NCBI GenBank assembly: GCA_029891385.1
Contig: CM057229.1
Coordinates: 682,001 to 746,000, forward strand
DNA: 64,000 nucleotides
From: Erythroxylum novogranatense
Lineage: Eukaryota; Streptophyta; Magnoliopsida; Malpighiales; Erythroxylaceae
Reading direction: 5' to 3'
The first letter of the stretch is position 1. Every line of letters starts with the position of its first letter. The translations under genes and the position numbers were made by a program. The notes under the pieces were generated by a model, which made no database searches, was not told the origin of the DNA, and saw only the letters and a list, made by a program, of their open reading frames with translations. Below are positions 22,901 to 34,539 of this stretch, one piece after another.

Positions 22901-24900
22901 CTTTTGTCTAATGTATAGTTGAAACCTTACATAGATCCATCTTGCGATCTTTACAAAACTTTGAAATGAAACAAGCCAATAATTAGCATTTTAGTTTGAA
23001 GAAAACTGTCTTGTAAGCTCTCTTATATCACACACAAGTCAAATATTGCCAAACCTTTATACTTTCTCCAATGTAAAAGAAGCCTCCACGATTAAAATGT
23101 ACCGTACCTAATTGGAAAAGGGTAGTGATCAACTCATACGAAAGGAGCCAACTTCACATTTCATGGGTCCTACGATTACACCACTAATATCGTGAGTTGG
23201 AATCCTAGGTACATTCCCTTACTATTACAAGTCCACAACACATGCTTCTTTTGACCTATAACACACATTACAAGTCCACAAACATGTCTCTTTTGACCTA
23301 AAACACACGATCAAAGGTAACAGACTAGGTCAATCCTGTACAAGTAATCGTGCCACCACTAAGACTCGCTTTTTCCTCCTACAAAAGTATCACATGTTTC
23401 ACTCATCTCCCTTATCAGAACCTAAAAGATCAGAGTTTGACACTGAACTTTATAAGAGAAAAAGAAGTAAGAACAAGGAAAAAGAACTGGCTTGGAGTTG
23501 GGAGAGTGAGGAAAATCTTCCACTTTTGTCGGTGGCTCGATTCATATGTCGCACTCATCACCTCCACAGCCCTAAAACATTTTCTCGGTGCTGTTTCTGT
23601 GCAGTGTAGGGTTGTTTCTGTGCAATCCTGTATTATTAAACGCATTCACCAGCTCCCCATATCAGTACTTTATGTGAGAACTAACTCCGACGAAAACACT
23701 TATTACATAAACGTGCGTAGTAACGACAATCTTCCCACGTACTTGAACATTCATTGCTCCCAAATCTACCCACCACCATACCAATTTAATTTTATATGTT
23801 TCAAAGTTTGAAATGGATACAGAAGTTGCAGAACCATACTGTACTGACTTTATACCCAATACCTTACACTTCTTGGGCTCACGAGTCTCTCGTTTAGGTT
23901 AGAGAGGACAGACCAGTTGCCCTACTGGGTTAGTGTCAGAGGCCGTGATTAATCATTGGACAGTCACATTTTAAGAACAGCACCTTCTGGTAATGAGCAT
24001 AAATGCTAATCACTCGTTGCCTTGACCCTAACCTCCCCTTTCCTTTCGAAATATGCTTCAGGAACGTATGAATTATACTTCTGTGGTGGGAACTGAATTG
24101 AATTAGGTGTAGTTCCAGGCTTATAGAACATTTCGAAACAAGAGCATTATGCAGACGTTGACGTGAGATGCAGACGTTGACGTGAGAACAGAAACACGCA
24201 TTGTCTTTATACTTCACGACGTAAGCTTTTGATAAAGTCCATGCGCTTTGCTCCCTGGAACTTCAAGTGTAAACTTTTATTCTCCATCTGTATGACTTTC
24301 TGTTCTTCTTTTCAGAAAGCTTATAGAACCAGCGGCCAGTGCATTGTGGGGACACTGAATTGTCCAATTTGTACATGGAGACACATACATATGAATTTTG
24401 TTCTTCGTGTCTACTTTTCAAATTTAGACCAAAGTTTACCTCAGTATTGGTTGACCTAGTAGCTATATATAGCTGAAATGGATACTATAGATACCAGTCA
24501 AGAAGCAGTGAAGGCCTGGAAGTGTAGTAGACTTCTGCCTGTTTTTGCACAGCTCGATGCATGGAAATCCACTCTTTTTCATGATTGTAAACCATGTGCC
24601 TCAACTCAAGTGGATCTGCTCTCAGCCTCAAAAAGTTCCCCATTTCAATTTGATCTTCTGCTTCATATCCAACTTTTAAAAAAGGGAAAGGAAGTTCCAA
24701 TCATGCCTGGTGGTGCTGGTCAGACTGACATAATCATTATCAAGTGCCATCCTTTGGCATTTTGGGGTTAGCATACTCAATTCAAGAAACCGTGTGATAG
24801 TGGTGGCTTTTCTTCAATAACTTTAATAACGGGTTGACATAGTCTGACCTGTAAGAAATGAAACTATTGAATCTGTTTATCAGTGAGTCAATATTCGGCT
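19957..24900. other. Intergenic region, no supported gene
   Basis: 19957-20800 is AT-rich. 20800-24860 has more balanced composition with several short open frames (for example 23350-23811 plus and 21191-22205 minus). None has a recognisable motif or a convincing exon structure. It could hold a decayed gene, a long non-coding RNA or regulatory DNA. A 17-A run lies near 20998-21014. Confidence 0.5.
24149..24186. repeat. Two tandem 19-bp repeats with TGACG/ACGT cores
   Basis: atgcagacgttgacgtgag occurs twice back to back (24149-24167, 24168-24186). Each copy holds gacgttgacgtg, which includes cores recognised by plant bZIP factors. There is no associated gene nearby, so function is open. Confidence 0.6.
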
Positions 24901-26053
24901 TATATGAGTTTTTGTTGCTATAATCTTTTTATATCAATATTTTTAAAAGATTTTTTAAAAATTAATTAATTATTTGATTGCCATTTAAAAAGAATTTTAA
25001 GAAAAGCTTGAGTAAATTGTTTAATAACATAAAAATAAAAATTTCTTTTAATTTTAAGTATATCTTATTTTATAATAAATATTATTTATGAATATAAATA
25101 TTATTTAAAATATATTAATCAATATAAAAACACAATATATTAATTATTATATAATTTTAAACATATAAAACATTAATGAAATTATATCTAATCAAATTTT
25201 GTATGTAGATTATAGTATAAGTAAATTAAAATTGAAAATAAATATTTAAATATATTTAAAAATCAAATAATATTATATAAATCTCACAATAAATATCCAA
25301 TTTGAGTAAATAGTGAAGTACATAATAAATGATAAGTTATTGTAGAAATTATGTATAAAATATAAGGACAAAAGAGACTAAAATAGGCTCATTAATTAAT
25401 TTAAAAATTACCTAAAATACTTTTTTAGAAGTATTAAATTTGAACTTTTCAAAAATTACATTTTGACTACCAAAAAGTCATATCTATTAAAAAGTCTTTT
25501 TTAATTTATAACTAAACACCTATTTTTTAAAAAATTGTAATAAAAATAATTATTATTGATCTCCCAAAATTCATCCACACGCCCCGTGTTCGAAAAAATA
25601 AAGCAATTGTGAGAAAGTATTAAAAATTATTTCAATTACAAGAAGACACTGTAAATTTACAGGTAAATCACAAACGAAAAACTTTTTATATCACTAAACA
25701 CTTAGAAAAAAAAAAAACATACAATCAATCATCCTCTCCTTTTTTACTTTTTATGCATGCGACCTGTCTCTCATGCAGTAATGATTTTTACTGCTTATTA
25801 TACATTGTAAACAGTGAAAAGCCCTCTTACTGTTTTCTTCGAATCCGTGAAGAATAGAGGCGAGGAAGAGAGACATGTATTGAGATTGAAAAATACATAA
25901 AAATGAGAAATTATGTTTTTCGTATTACAATGTTGAATGAGCGAGGAAGAAGAGTCTGCTCTGGTTGAGTTTCGGAGAAAATCAAATGATGAGGTCCATG
26001 AGGATGGCTAACGACGGTGATTGATAGAGGAGGAGGAGGAGGAGGAGGAGGAG

Positions 26054-26084
<31 letters not shown>

Positions 26085-27214
26085 TTCATGTGCTGCGACT
26101 GCGACTCTCTTTCTCACGCAGTATCTAACAAATAACTCACTTAATTCAAATTTGTTTAGATATTAAATAAAATTTAAATAAAATAATATTAATTTGAAAA
26201 TTAAATTGATACCAAAATTATTTACAAATTTTAATTATTCCAAATTTGAGTCAATTGAAAATTGTCAAAAGCTTGATTCCATGCAAATGATTGTCTTTAA
26301 TTAATAATTCAAAATTAAATTATTCGATAGATTCAATTGCAAAAATTTTGAACCGTTCAACTTTTCAATATTATTTTATCTCTTCAATTCAATTTACTTT
26401 AATAACTCTTAATATTAAAAATTAATTAATTTTTAGTAAATTAATTAGTTTTTAAAGATTAAATAAAGTATTTCATTTTATTTAATAGTATTTTCTTCAA
26501 CTAAACTTTAACGTGAAAATAATACAGTCTATTTTCAATTTTTGAACTTTTATTATATATCAATTTTATAACAGTCTAATACTAATTAATAAACTTTTTA
26601 TTTTAATAGTTCAATTTCTAATTCAATTTTAAAATAATATATGAGACAATACCCTATTACATTTTAATCAAGATTGAAAACTGCTGCTTATTCTAAAATA
26701 AAGCGAATACAAAGTGAAAATATATAAAATTTATCAAAATTTATAATTTATAATTTATTATTTAACTTTAGAATTATTAATTTAGTAAATACATCATTTA
26801 AAATATATAATTTTATGAATTAAAATAACAAAAATATTAAAATAATAACACTAAAAGAGTGCTTGGCTAATTGGTATGAGAAAAAAGAGTAAGAAATGAA
26901 AAAATGATATTTAATAGTACAATATGATTGAATTATCAGAATTTCTATATCTACATCAACTATATACCCTCTGAATTATGAAAAGAATGTGAGTCATTAA
27001 ATATTTTTTCTACGATTCTCATATGCTAGTGTTTTGAATATATCACAAAAAGCTTTATTCCGTGACACCACACACCACTTATGTTACAACGACATCTCCA
27101 GTACAAACTGAAGGTGAGATGCGTTCAAGTACTACTACCTCTGCCATTTATGTTACAGTACTATAAAACCAGAACTGGTCTGGCATCTAACCATCCGCGA
27201 GGTTCCTGAGGATC
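24901..27214. other. AT-rich intergenic DNA
   Basis: Very AT-rich spacer with no supported gene, downstream of the alpha-amylase gene. It contains a GAG/GAA microsatellite (26027-26083). Confidence 0.7.
26027..26083. repeat. (GAG)n(GAA)n microsatellite
   Basis: An uninterrupted run of gag then gaa trinucleotides about 57 bp long. The minus strand reads as a Ser/Pro homopolymer frame, which is a compositional artefact. Confidence 0.95.
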
Positions 27215-30200
27215 TCACTTTTGCCACACAGCATACCTGTGCCCGCTCGTTGCAAGGGTCCATTCCTTATCAGATGGGCACCAAGAACCATCCCCGATCT
27301 TCATGCACAGGTTTTCACCAATTAGGGCGGAGTAGAGATTTGGCTGTGCCTCAAGAATCTTGACAGATGACCTGCTGTGGATGTCCTGACGTTTTCTGAC
27401 ATCAATCTGCATATGTATCAGATTAAGTTTTTGTTTGTAGGTGACTGTTTTAGTTGGGTCAGGAACTGAATAAATAAAAACTCAGGAACTCTTGAGTACC
27501 AGTTTCACAATTTGTTCGTGAATGGAATCACCCCAGTCGTAGAAATGATCATAGAAAACTGTTGGTATTCCAGGGTGTGTAAGTATGTAGGCATATCCCT
27601 GGGGGAAACCAAGATCAGACATCTTAATGATTACGCAAAGATAATTGTTAGATTCCAGAAAACTCGAGGATTCAGAAATGAAGTTAGATTTCAGGAGAAG
27701 AAAATCAGCTCCATCAAGGGGTAGTTGTAAGTACCTCCATAACATGGTGTGAAGGGAAAGGCCAATGAGCCTGCAATCGTCAAATTTTATGATGAGAATC
27801 TAATCCAACGTAAAGAAATTTTTTTACATGCCAAATTGGTACAAACAGAGATCTTGTTAGGAAATTAAGATTAAGACTTGAGTAATCCCTGTCAAAAACA
27901 AACTTTTGAAGAATCAAAGAGGGATACATAGCTATATTTCATATCATCTAACTTCTAATGCACCTTTGAGAATTGAGGTAGTAAGAAGATCACAGTTGGT
28001 ACCTGCGTTGAACCTGTGTCGTGGTTATCAATGAACGTGACAGCCCTTGAGGGCCACCAACCCATTACACCTGGAGGCTTCCCTTGAGGATCACGTAGAC
28101 GCCATAACTGCCCTTTAACAGCTTCCTGCATAATTCAATTCACCTCCAAAAGCATGAGCATAATCAAGATTATGTTGAATAACTTAATTACAGAAAACTA
28201 ACTGGGTGAACAGAGCAGTTAAACAGTATCAGGTGAATTGAATATTTGAAGAAAAAGGATTGTGTCATTTTCTAGTCCTATGACATGAATCAGTGGCCAT
28301 GCCGCCTGTAAGTACCTGAAGAATTCCCTTGGTTGTGAAGTCAAATGCAGCAGATAGTTGTCCAGTACCATCAATCCAATTGATGATCCTTTGTCTATGG
28401 CCATCTGAAAGAGTAAGCATTCTCAGATCCAAATCATATTTCTTTTCCTTTCTATTTCGGAAGAAAAAGGGAAAATGTGAAAAGAAGAAACAGGATTTGT
28501 AATTAGAACATCAAATAGACATATCAAAGAGTTTGAGCTATTTTAAACTCCAAGATATAATATCAGTGAATAGCATGCCAAAGAACATGAACAAACTAGC
28601 CTCTAAAAACTCATATTCCTTTTTAACAGCTAATAAATAATTCTAACCAAATTTTTTTCTATCTTTAAGTCAATGACTTCCTTTATCCAGAGGAAACTTA
28701 TCAAGAAAAATAACATTAGTCAAGAGCCAATCTTAAAATGCAAGAATGTTTATTAATCACTGTCGAATTCCATTAATACATTCAATAATCTTGAGAATAA
28801 AACAGTGCATTCCCTAGGAAAGTACTGCACATAAGGAAGAGAGTACCTTGATTGTAATCCAAAACTTGACCATTGTAGTTGCAAGAGTCCCAGTACTCCC
28901 CAACAGAAAATTCCGGCTTGGCTCCTTCAATGTATTCTTTCACATACTTTGGGGAATAACTAAACAAAGCATAACAGAAAAATAACTACGAATATGTTGA
29001 CAAAGATAAAATAGCAGACGAATAAGATCTTAAAACTTCTAGAATAAATTTTACCCTTTCCCAAAATCAAAACGAAAATCATGAAAGCCAATCTCATAGC
29101 GTAACCACTTCAGCCATCCGGTGATGTCCTTTCGAACAAACTCCTGAGAATGATCAATATTTGAAACCCCACTGAAGTTGTCTCCACTGCTTTTGTTACC
29201 CTGAGTCATGATATATATAAAGGTCAGAAACCCAAAATAACCTCCAGGTACATGCATTTCATGCTCATCCATTAACACAAATTCCGCAGATATATATGTG
29301 CACATATACTGACATAATGGACGGGCTCACATGAGCACAAATGTGCACAGAATCAAGAAATGGATAAGGGACACTGTATAGTGTATAAAATGGAATATCT
29401 CCACTCATATGGCAGAAACAACTATATTGTTTATCTGTTTATTGTTAAATCCCAAAAAAAAAAACAAAATAAGGAAGTCACAGATACCTCAATTACAACC
29501 AGACAAATAGAGTTTCACAAAACAGACTATCGGATGCTAAGGAATTTCAGGTGTAAGGAACAGAGTTACCAATCCACCAGTACAAGATGTAACAGCACGT
29601 TCATCCCATGATAGAGGAATTCCATCATAGCGGTTATGCATTGCTCCATGCCCTTGTGCAGTTCCCAGACGATGATTAATGACTATGTCTGCCATTGCTC
29701 TGACTTTGCACTGCTTCATTTTCTGAAGCAAATCCTTTAGAAGATGTTCCGAACCATATGCAGAATTGAGTGAATAAAGATTCTGTGGAAGGTAGCCTGC
29801 AGTTGATAAAAGGAAGAACAATTGAAGTTTTTTAAAAAATCAAACTTAGTAAGCACAAGGATCAAGTCATGTTATCAAATTTCTGCACTGCTCATCGTCT
29901 AACCGTCGGGCGAGCAGGAATGCATGGGTGGAGGCAACCACGCAGACGTAAACCCTGATTTGGCAATGTCATGGATCTTCTTTTCCAAGTTTCTCCACCA
30001 GTCATGCTTCTTAGACTCCCAATTGAAAGCCTGACGAACAAAATATCAGACAAGTACATCTTTTGCTGGTAAAAATTACTCGCTCACACAAGTAGTTATG
30101 TCATCCTTCCAAACCAGCTACCTAATAGCTTATTACAAGATTTTGTATATATGAGAAACATACATTTTAAGGAACCAATCTCAGAAGAAACTACGACCTA

Positions 30201-30567
30201 ATTTACCTGCAAAAGTATTTCTCTTCCATTGCGTATCACTGCCCCTGAAGGCCAATCGCGAAGCACACTGAATTAGGAAGTATACTTTACAACAATGTCA
30301 ACGAAGCCATTAAAGGATTAAGGACCTTTTCCTATCAATATCAGATTGTAAGGGAATAGCATATAACTTACCTATATCAGTTTGCTGGTTGCTATCTTCA
30401 CAACCCTGCATTTGTTACGGGAAAAACATATAATCAAAAGAAACGTTGAGATTTCTGAGAAAGGGAAAAATTACCAAATCCGGAAAAACAGAGGGTAGAG
30501 CGAAGAGACAGAGAATATATATATATTAATAGCGAAGCACGATACGTACATTGCTCGTGTTGCCCAT
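27215..30567 (-). CDS. AMY2: Alpha-amylase, cytosolic AMY2 type, 12 exons
   Basis: Glycoside hydrolase 13 enzyme that cleaves internal alpha-1,4 bonds of starch-type glucans. Coding exons (minus): 30567-30550, 30405-30372, 30244-30207, 30030-29904, 29796-29570, 29200-29055, 28959-28847, 28404-28316, 28125-28003, 27770-27735, 27598-27500, 27406-27215. All introns are GT-AG, phases agree, and the sum is 1242 bp (413 residues plus stop TGA), the usual size of this class. The product starts [19 protein letters not shown] with no signal or transit peptide. ADIVINHR lies at 108-115, nucleophile Asp193 in FRFDF, acid/base Glu218 in FSVGEYWD, and Asp300 in FIDNHD. The C-terminus is [12 protein letters not shown]. 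The gene appears intact and is divergent from the PPR gene. The symbol is by similarity to the Arabidopsis gene. Confidence 0.96.
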
Positions 30568-31089
30568 ATCAACTTAATAGCTTATGTGCCAAGATAGTTG
30601 ATGCTCGATACTACAATTTGGAGAGGCGATGCCAATCCTGCGTAACCTTCCATTTATAAGCACCTGAAATGCGAAAATGGGATCGGAGTATTTACAGGTT
30701 GGATTTTACCACTACCCAATTCGAATCAGTTCACTCTGTAACTAGGCGAATCCGAGCTCAGAACATGAAATCTGGGAGACTAAAAAGCACAAAAGAATCC
30801 ACGGCGTAATTCGAAACGAGGATCAAGAATATAGCAGATTTGCAGAAGAAAAGAAATGAAGTGGAGACTCTGAATTGTGAAAGTGAATTTGCTTTTGGAA
30901 TTACTAAAAAAGTCTTCATCTTTCAACGGTTGATGTAATACCCACGAATCCCTGACAAGACTCTTTGGATTAGACCAGCCCAATCAAGGATTTGACAGGT
31001 GAAACACGTGGTTTAGCTTAAATTGTGGAAATAATTAGCCTTGTTCACACCGTAGAAAACTTGGCAAGGTGGGTAATAGTAATTGGTTG
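30568..31089. promoter_or_regulatory. Shared upstream region of divergent AMY2 and PPR genes (522 bp)
   Basis: The two start codons point away from each other with 522 bp between them. On the minus strand a TATA-like cttataaatg at about 30651-30660 lies some 85 bp before the amylase ATG, a sensible core promoter distance. No clear TATA box was seen close to the PPR start, as is common for PPR genes. Confidence 0.6.
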
Positions 31090-33210
31090 ATGCCTCCTCC
31101 TCCTGGAAGTAGGTTCTTCTTCAATTCACTTCTTGATTGCACCAAGCAAAAGGATCTCCAAAAGGGCAAAGCCCTTCATGCTCAGATCATTAGAGTTGGC
31201 TGTTCTTCTTGTATTTACCTCGCCAATAGTCTAGTGAACCTCTACGCCAAGTGCGGCAACTTAGCTAAGGCCAAGCTGGTCTTCGATAATATTAGCCACA
31301 GAGTGGTTGTCACATGGAATTGTCTCATCAATGGGTACTCGCAACAGGGTTCTTCAGGGTCTCTGTATGCAATGAAGCTATTTCAGGACATGAGAGCAGA
31401 GAATACCATGCCAAATGCTCACACTTTTGCGGGTATCTTCACGGCAGCTTCGTATGTGACGAATGCTGCGGTGGGTTTTCAAGCTCATGCGCTCGCTATC
31501 AAAATGTCGAGTTTTTATGACGTTTTTGTCGGGAGTTCGCTTGTTAACGTGTACTGTAAGGCGGGTCTCGTTTCAGATGCACGTAAGGTGTTCGACAGAA
31601 TGCCGGAGAGGAACTCTGTTTCATGGGCCACGATGATTTCTGGATATGCAATTCAACGGCTAGCTGTGGAGGCTATACATCTTTTCGAATTCATGCGGTG
31701 CGAAGGTGAAGTGTTGAATGAGTTTGTTTTCACGAGTATTCTTAGTGCTGTGACCAATCCCGAGTTCCTTGATAGTGGGAAGCAGATACATTGTCTTTCA
31801 GTTAAGAATGGGCTGCTAGCGTTTGTTTCTGTGGTAAATGCACTGGTTACTATGTATGCTAAATGTGAGAGCTTAGACGACTCTTGTCGAATGTTTGAGT
31901 TGTCAAGTGATAAGAATGCTATAACTTGGTCCGCCATGATTACTGGCTATGCTCAAAGTGGAAATTCTCGTAAAGCTTTGAAGCTCTTCTCTAAGATGCA
32001 TCACTCGGGCCTCTACCCGAGTGACTTCACTTTGGTTGGTGTTCTCAATGCGTGTAGCGATGTTGTTGCAGTTGAAGAAGGTAAACAAATGCACAATCTT
32101 GTGGTGAAGTTGGGATTTGAGTCTCAGATATACATAATGACGGCTTTGGTTGACATGTATGCAAAATGTGGTTGTATGGAAGATGCTCAAAAGGGATTCA
32201 GTTGTTTAAAGGAACCTGATCTTGTTCTCTGGACCTCCATGATCGCTGGTTATGTCCAAAACGGGCACAATGAAGTAGCGTTGAGTTTGTATTGTAAAAT
32301 GCAGATGGAAGGGATTGTGCCCAATGAGTTGACAATGTCCAGTCTTTTGAAAGGTTGCTCAAGCCTGGCTTCCTTGGATCAGGGGCAGCAAATCCATGCT
32401 CATGCTATTAAGTATGGTTTAGGTTCCGAAGTGCCGGTTGGAAGTGCCCTTTCTACGATGTACGCAAAATGTGGATGCTTGCAGGAGGGGAATCTTGCCT
32501 TCAAAAGGATGCCAAGGAGAGATGCAGTTTCATGGAATGCAATGATATCTGGACTTTCACAAAATGGATATGGTATGCAAGCTCTACAACTCTTTGAGGA
32601 GATGCGACGAGAGGGGACGAAGCCGGATCACGTCACGTTCGTAAATGTACTCTCTGCATGTAGCCACATGGGACTGGTGGAGAAAGGTCGGACATATTTC
32701 AGAATGATGTCTGATGAATTTGGTATAGTTCCTAGAGTAGAGCACTATGCATGCCTGGTCGATGTCTTAGGCAGAGCAGGGAAGGTTACCGAAGCCAAAG
32801 AATTCATCGAATCGGCAACGATAGATCACGGTTTGTATCTATGGCGGATTCTATTGAGTGCATGCCGGAACCACCGTAACTACGAATTGGGAGCCTATGC
32901 CGGTGAGAAACTGCTGGAGCTGGGATCACCAGAGTCATCAGCTTATGTGTTATTGTCCAGTATCTACACTGCCTTGGGCAGAGCAGAGGACGTAGAGAGG
33001 GTCCGGAGTGTGATGAAAGATCGAGGAGTGAACAAAGAGCCTGGCTGCAGCTGGATAGAGCTCAAGAGCCATGTTCATGTGTTTGTTGTTGGGGATGAGA
33101 TGCATCCACATATTGGAGAAATACGTGGAGCCATTAAAAGATTAAGCAAGCAAATGAAGGATGAACTTTATGAATCTACTTGTGATTTTTCTTCTGCAGT
33201 TGATATTTGA
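31090..33210 (+). CDS. PLS-class pentatricopeptide repeat protein with E/E+ domain
   Basis: Organelle RNA-binding protein family of land plants, typically required for C-to-U editing at specific sites. A single exon of 706 codons. The first ATG in frame is 31090 (MPPPPGSRFFFNSLLDC); a TAG lies upstream in frame at 31036-31038. Tandem PPR units run from about residue 15 to 570, with many LVNLYAKCG / ALVDMYAKCG and VSWNAMISG type signatures of P, L and S repeats. The E motif starts near residue 580 (LYLWRILLSACRNH) and the E+ part near 650 (GCSWIELKSHVHVFVVGDE). No DYW deaminase follows, so editing would need a partner. The sequence closely resembles Arabidopsis At2g33680 as I remember it. No strong transit peptide is obvious. 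Confidence 0.95.
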   Translation: MPPPPGSRFFFNSLLDCTKQKDLQKGKALHAQIIRVGCSSCIYLANSLVNLYAKCGNLAKAKLVFDNISHRVVVTWNCLINGYSQQGSSGSLYAMKLFQDMRAENTMPNAHTFAGIFTAASYVTNAAVGFQAHALAIKMSSFYDVFVGSSLVNVYCKAGLVSDARKVFDRMPERNSVSWATMISGYAIQRLAVEAIHLFEFMRCEGEVLNEFVFTSILSAVTNPEFLDSGKQIHCLSVKNGLLAFVSVVNALVTMYAKCESLDDSCRMFELSSDKNAITWSAMITGYAQSGNSRKALKLFSKMHHSGLYPSDFTLVGVLNACSDVVAVEEGKQMHNLVVKLGFESQIYIMTALVDMYAKCGCMEDAQKGFSCLKEPDLVLWTSMIAGYVQNGHNEVALSLYCKMQMEGIVPNELTMSSLLKGCSSLASLDQGQQIHAHAIKYGLGSEVPVGSALSTMYAKCGCLQEGNLAFKRMPRRDAVSWNAMISGLSQNGYGMQALQLFEEMRREGTKPDHVTFVNVLSACSHMGLVEKGRTYFRMMSDEFGIVPRVEHYACLVDVLGRAGKVTEAKEFIESATIDHGLYLWRILLSACRNHRNYELGAYAGEKLLELGSPESSAYVLLSSIYTALGRAEDVERVRSVMKDRGVNKEPGCSWIELKSHVHVFVVGDEMHPHIGEIRGAIKRLSKQMKDELYESTCDFSSAVDI

Positions 33211-33614
33211 TATGCTAAGATCAAATGTCACTTCATTCTTGTGCCATGCAGGAACATTTGAAGCAATTCAAAATTTTGAAGAATAAGTAACTTGTAATGA
33301 AGACAAGTTCTATATATATATAACAACACTGAGTAGATATCTCATTGAGGCCAAGAAAATAAGGAGATTTAATAATACGCAAATTTATCATTAACTTTTG
33401 AATTATTAAAAAATTAAATTAATACGATCGATTAAATTATAAAATTTTAAATCAATCAATTTTAGTTTAATTTTAACCTTTATTATAACAATTGATCAAT
33501 TAATTAATTTTATAAATTAATCACTTTTATACATCAAAATAAATTGTAATTTTATCTAATATTTTCTTCAATTAAACTTAATTTTTTTAACGACTTAGAA
33601 TAATTTAATTCTTT
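33211..33614. other. AT-rich 3' flank of the PPR gene
   Basis: The 3' untranslated region and spacer. No other feature is seen before the target duplication of the Tat element. Confidence 0.6.
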
Positions 33615-33619
33615 AGTTA
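33615..33619. repeat. Target-site duplication, left copy (agtta), Tat element
   Basis: agtta precedes the LTR at 33620, and agtta follows the other LTR at 43686-43690. Confidence 0.88.
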
Positions 33620-34026
33620 TGGTTGGGTCGGCAGTGTCGGGCCCGGATCTAGTCAAGACGACCCGTGTGCCGATCGGTCCATTCATCAGAGATCAGTCTT
33701 ATGCCTGAGCCCATGCCCTCCTTGGCTCATCCATAGAAGGAAGTCTCTCATGCAAACACGTAAAGACCTAAACCTAACTGCAAAACCATATATAAGGTAT
33801 AATTCTTCCATAATTGAGGTACGAAATCATAACCTAGTTCTTTTCTCTGCATTGACCAACCTTACCTTCACCAAAAGACTTACTTGAGCGTCCGAGGGGC
33901 TAATCGGGACACAACCCCCGACGTGCCTTCTTTGTTTCTGAGAATCTTTCGTCGGACTTATCACGAAAACAAGCAGATCGATGGAGCATAATGGTAACGC
34001 ACGATTCGGTAAAATCCGCAGAACCA
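33620..34026 (+). repeat. Tat element 5' LTR
   Basis: Aligns with 43299-43685 over its whole length, including agtcaagacgacccgtg, the TATA-like catatataag stretch (33786-33797) and the terminal aaaatccg...aacca. Confidence 0.9.
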
Positions 34027-34046
34027 ATTGGCGCTTCACCGTGGGG
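34027..34046 (+). promoter_or_regulatory. Primer binding region of the Tat element
   Basis: attggcgcttcaccgtgggg begins right after the LTR end. TGGCGC is a common start of gypsy primer sites. I do not assign the tRNA. Confidence 0.55.
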
Positions 34047-34539
34047 CCCGACTTTCGCACCACGCCCGTCAGCTCTACAGATCGGTCAGCGGCGATGAAT
34101 CTCGATATAGCCATTGTTGCGGCTCTGGCGATCTAACGCATGGGTTTGCGCCACCGCAACTCGCCTCAGCACCACATGTTTCTGTCGGAATCCTCGGATC
34201 TAACGATCAACCACAACCTCGAGATTTAGAACAAGAATAACAGAGTGTCGCTTTAGAGGATAACGCCGCACTCAATATACACCGAATCTTGACGACCGTC
34301 GGATGCAGATCCTCTCCCGCCTGTACACACCTCCCTCACCAGAAGCAGATTGAGAAGTGACTGATCTATTGATCCGCCAGATTTTGCAATCTCAGCCATC
34401 ACAACAGCGATGCTATCTGCTTGTGGCCATGATGATCAAAGATAACGACCGATCGCCACCGCATCAAAACCGAAAAAATCGTGGACGATCGGATTAACAT
34501 AACTATGAGCTCATTCGGACGCTGACATCACAATCTGAC

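Noticed and set aside
23350..23811. 153-codon plus-strand frame
   Set aside because: No recognisable domain and unlike the neighbouring genes. Probably chance.
24478..24771. 97-codon plus-strand frame
   Set aside because: Starts with ATG next to a tatatata run but shows no motif, codon pattern or exon context that supports a gene.
26000..26117. Serine/proline-rich small protein on the minus strand
   Set aside because: Translation of the GAG/GAA microsatellite.
27512..27724. Plus-strand frame across amylase exon 11
   Set aside because: Antisense shadow of the amylase exon.
31069..31089. PPR protein starting at 31069
   Set aside because: The codon at 31069 is GTG. The first in-frame ATG after the upstream stop is 31090.
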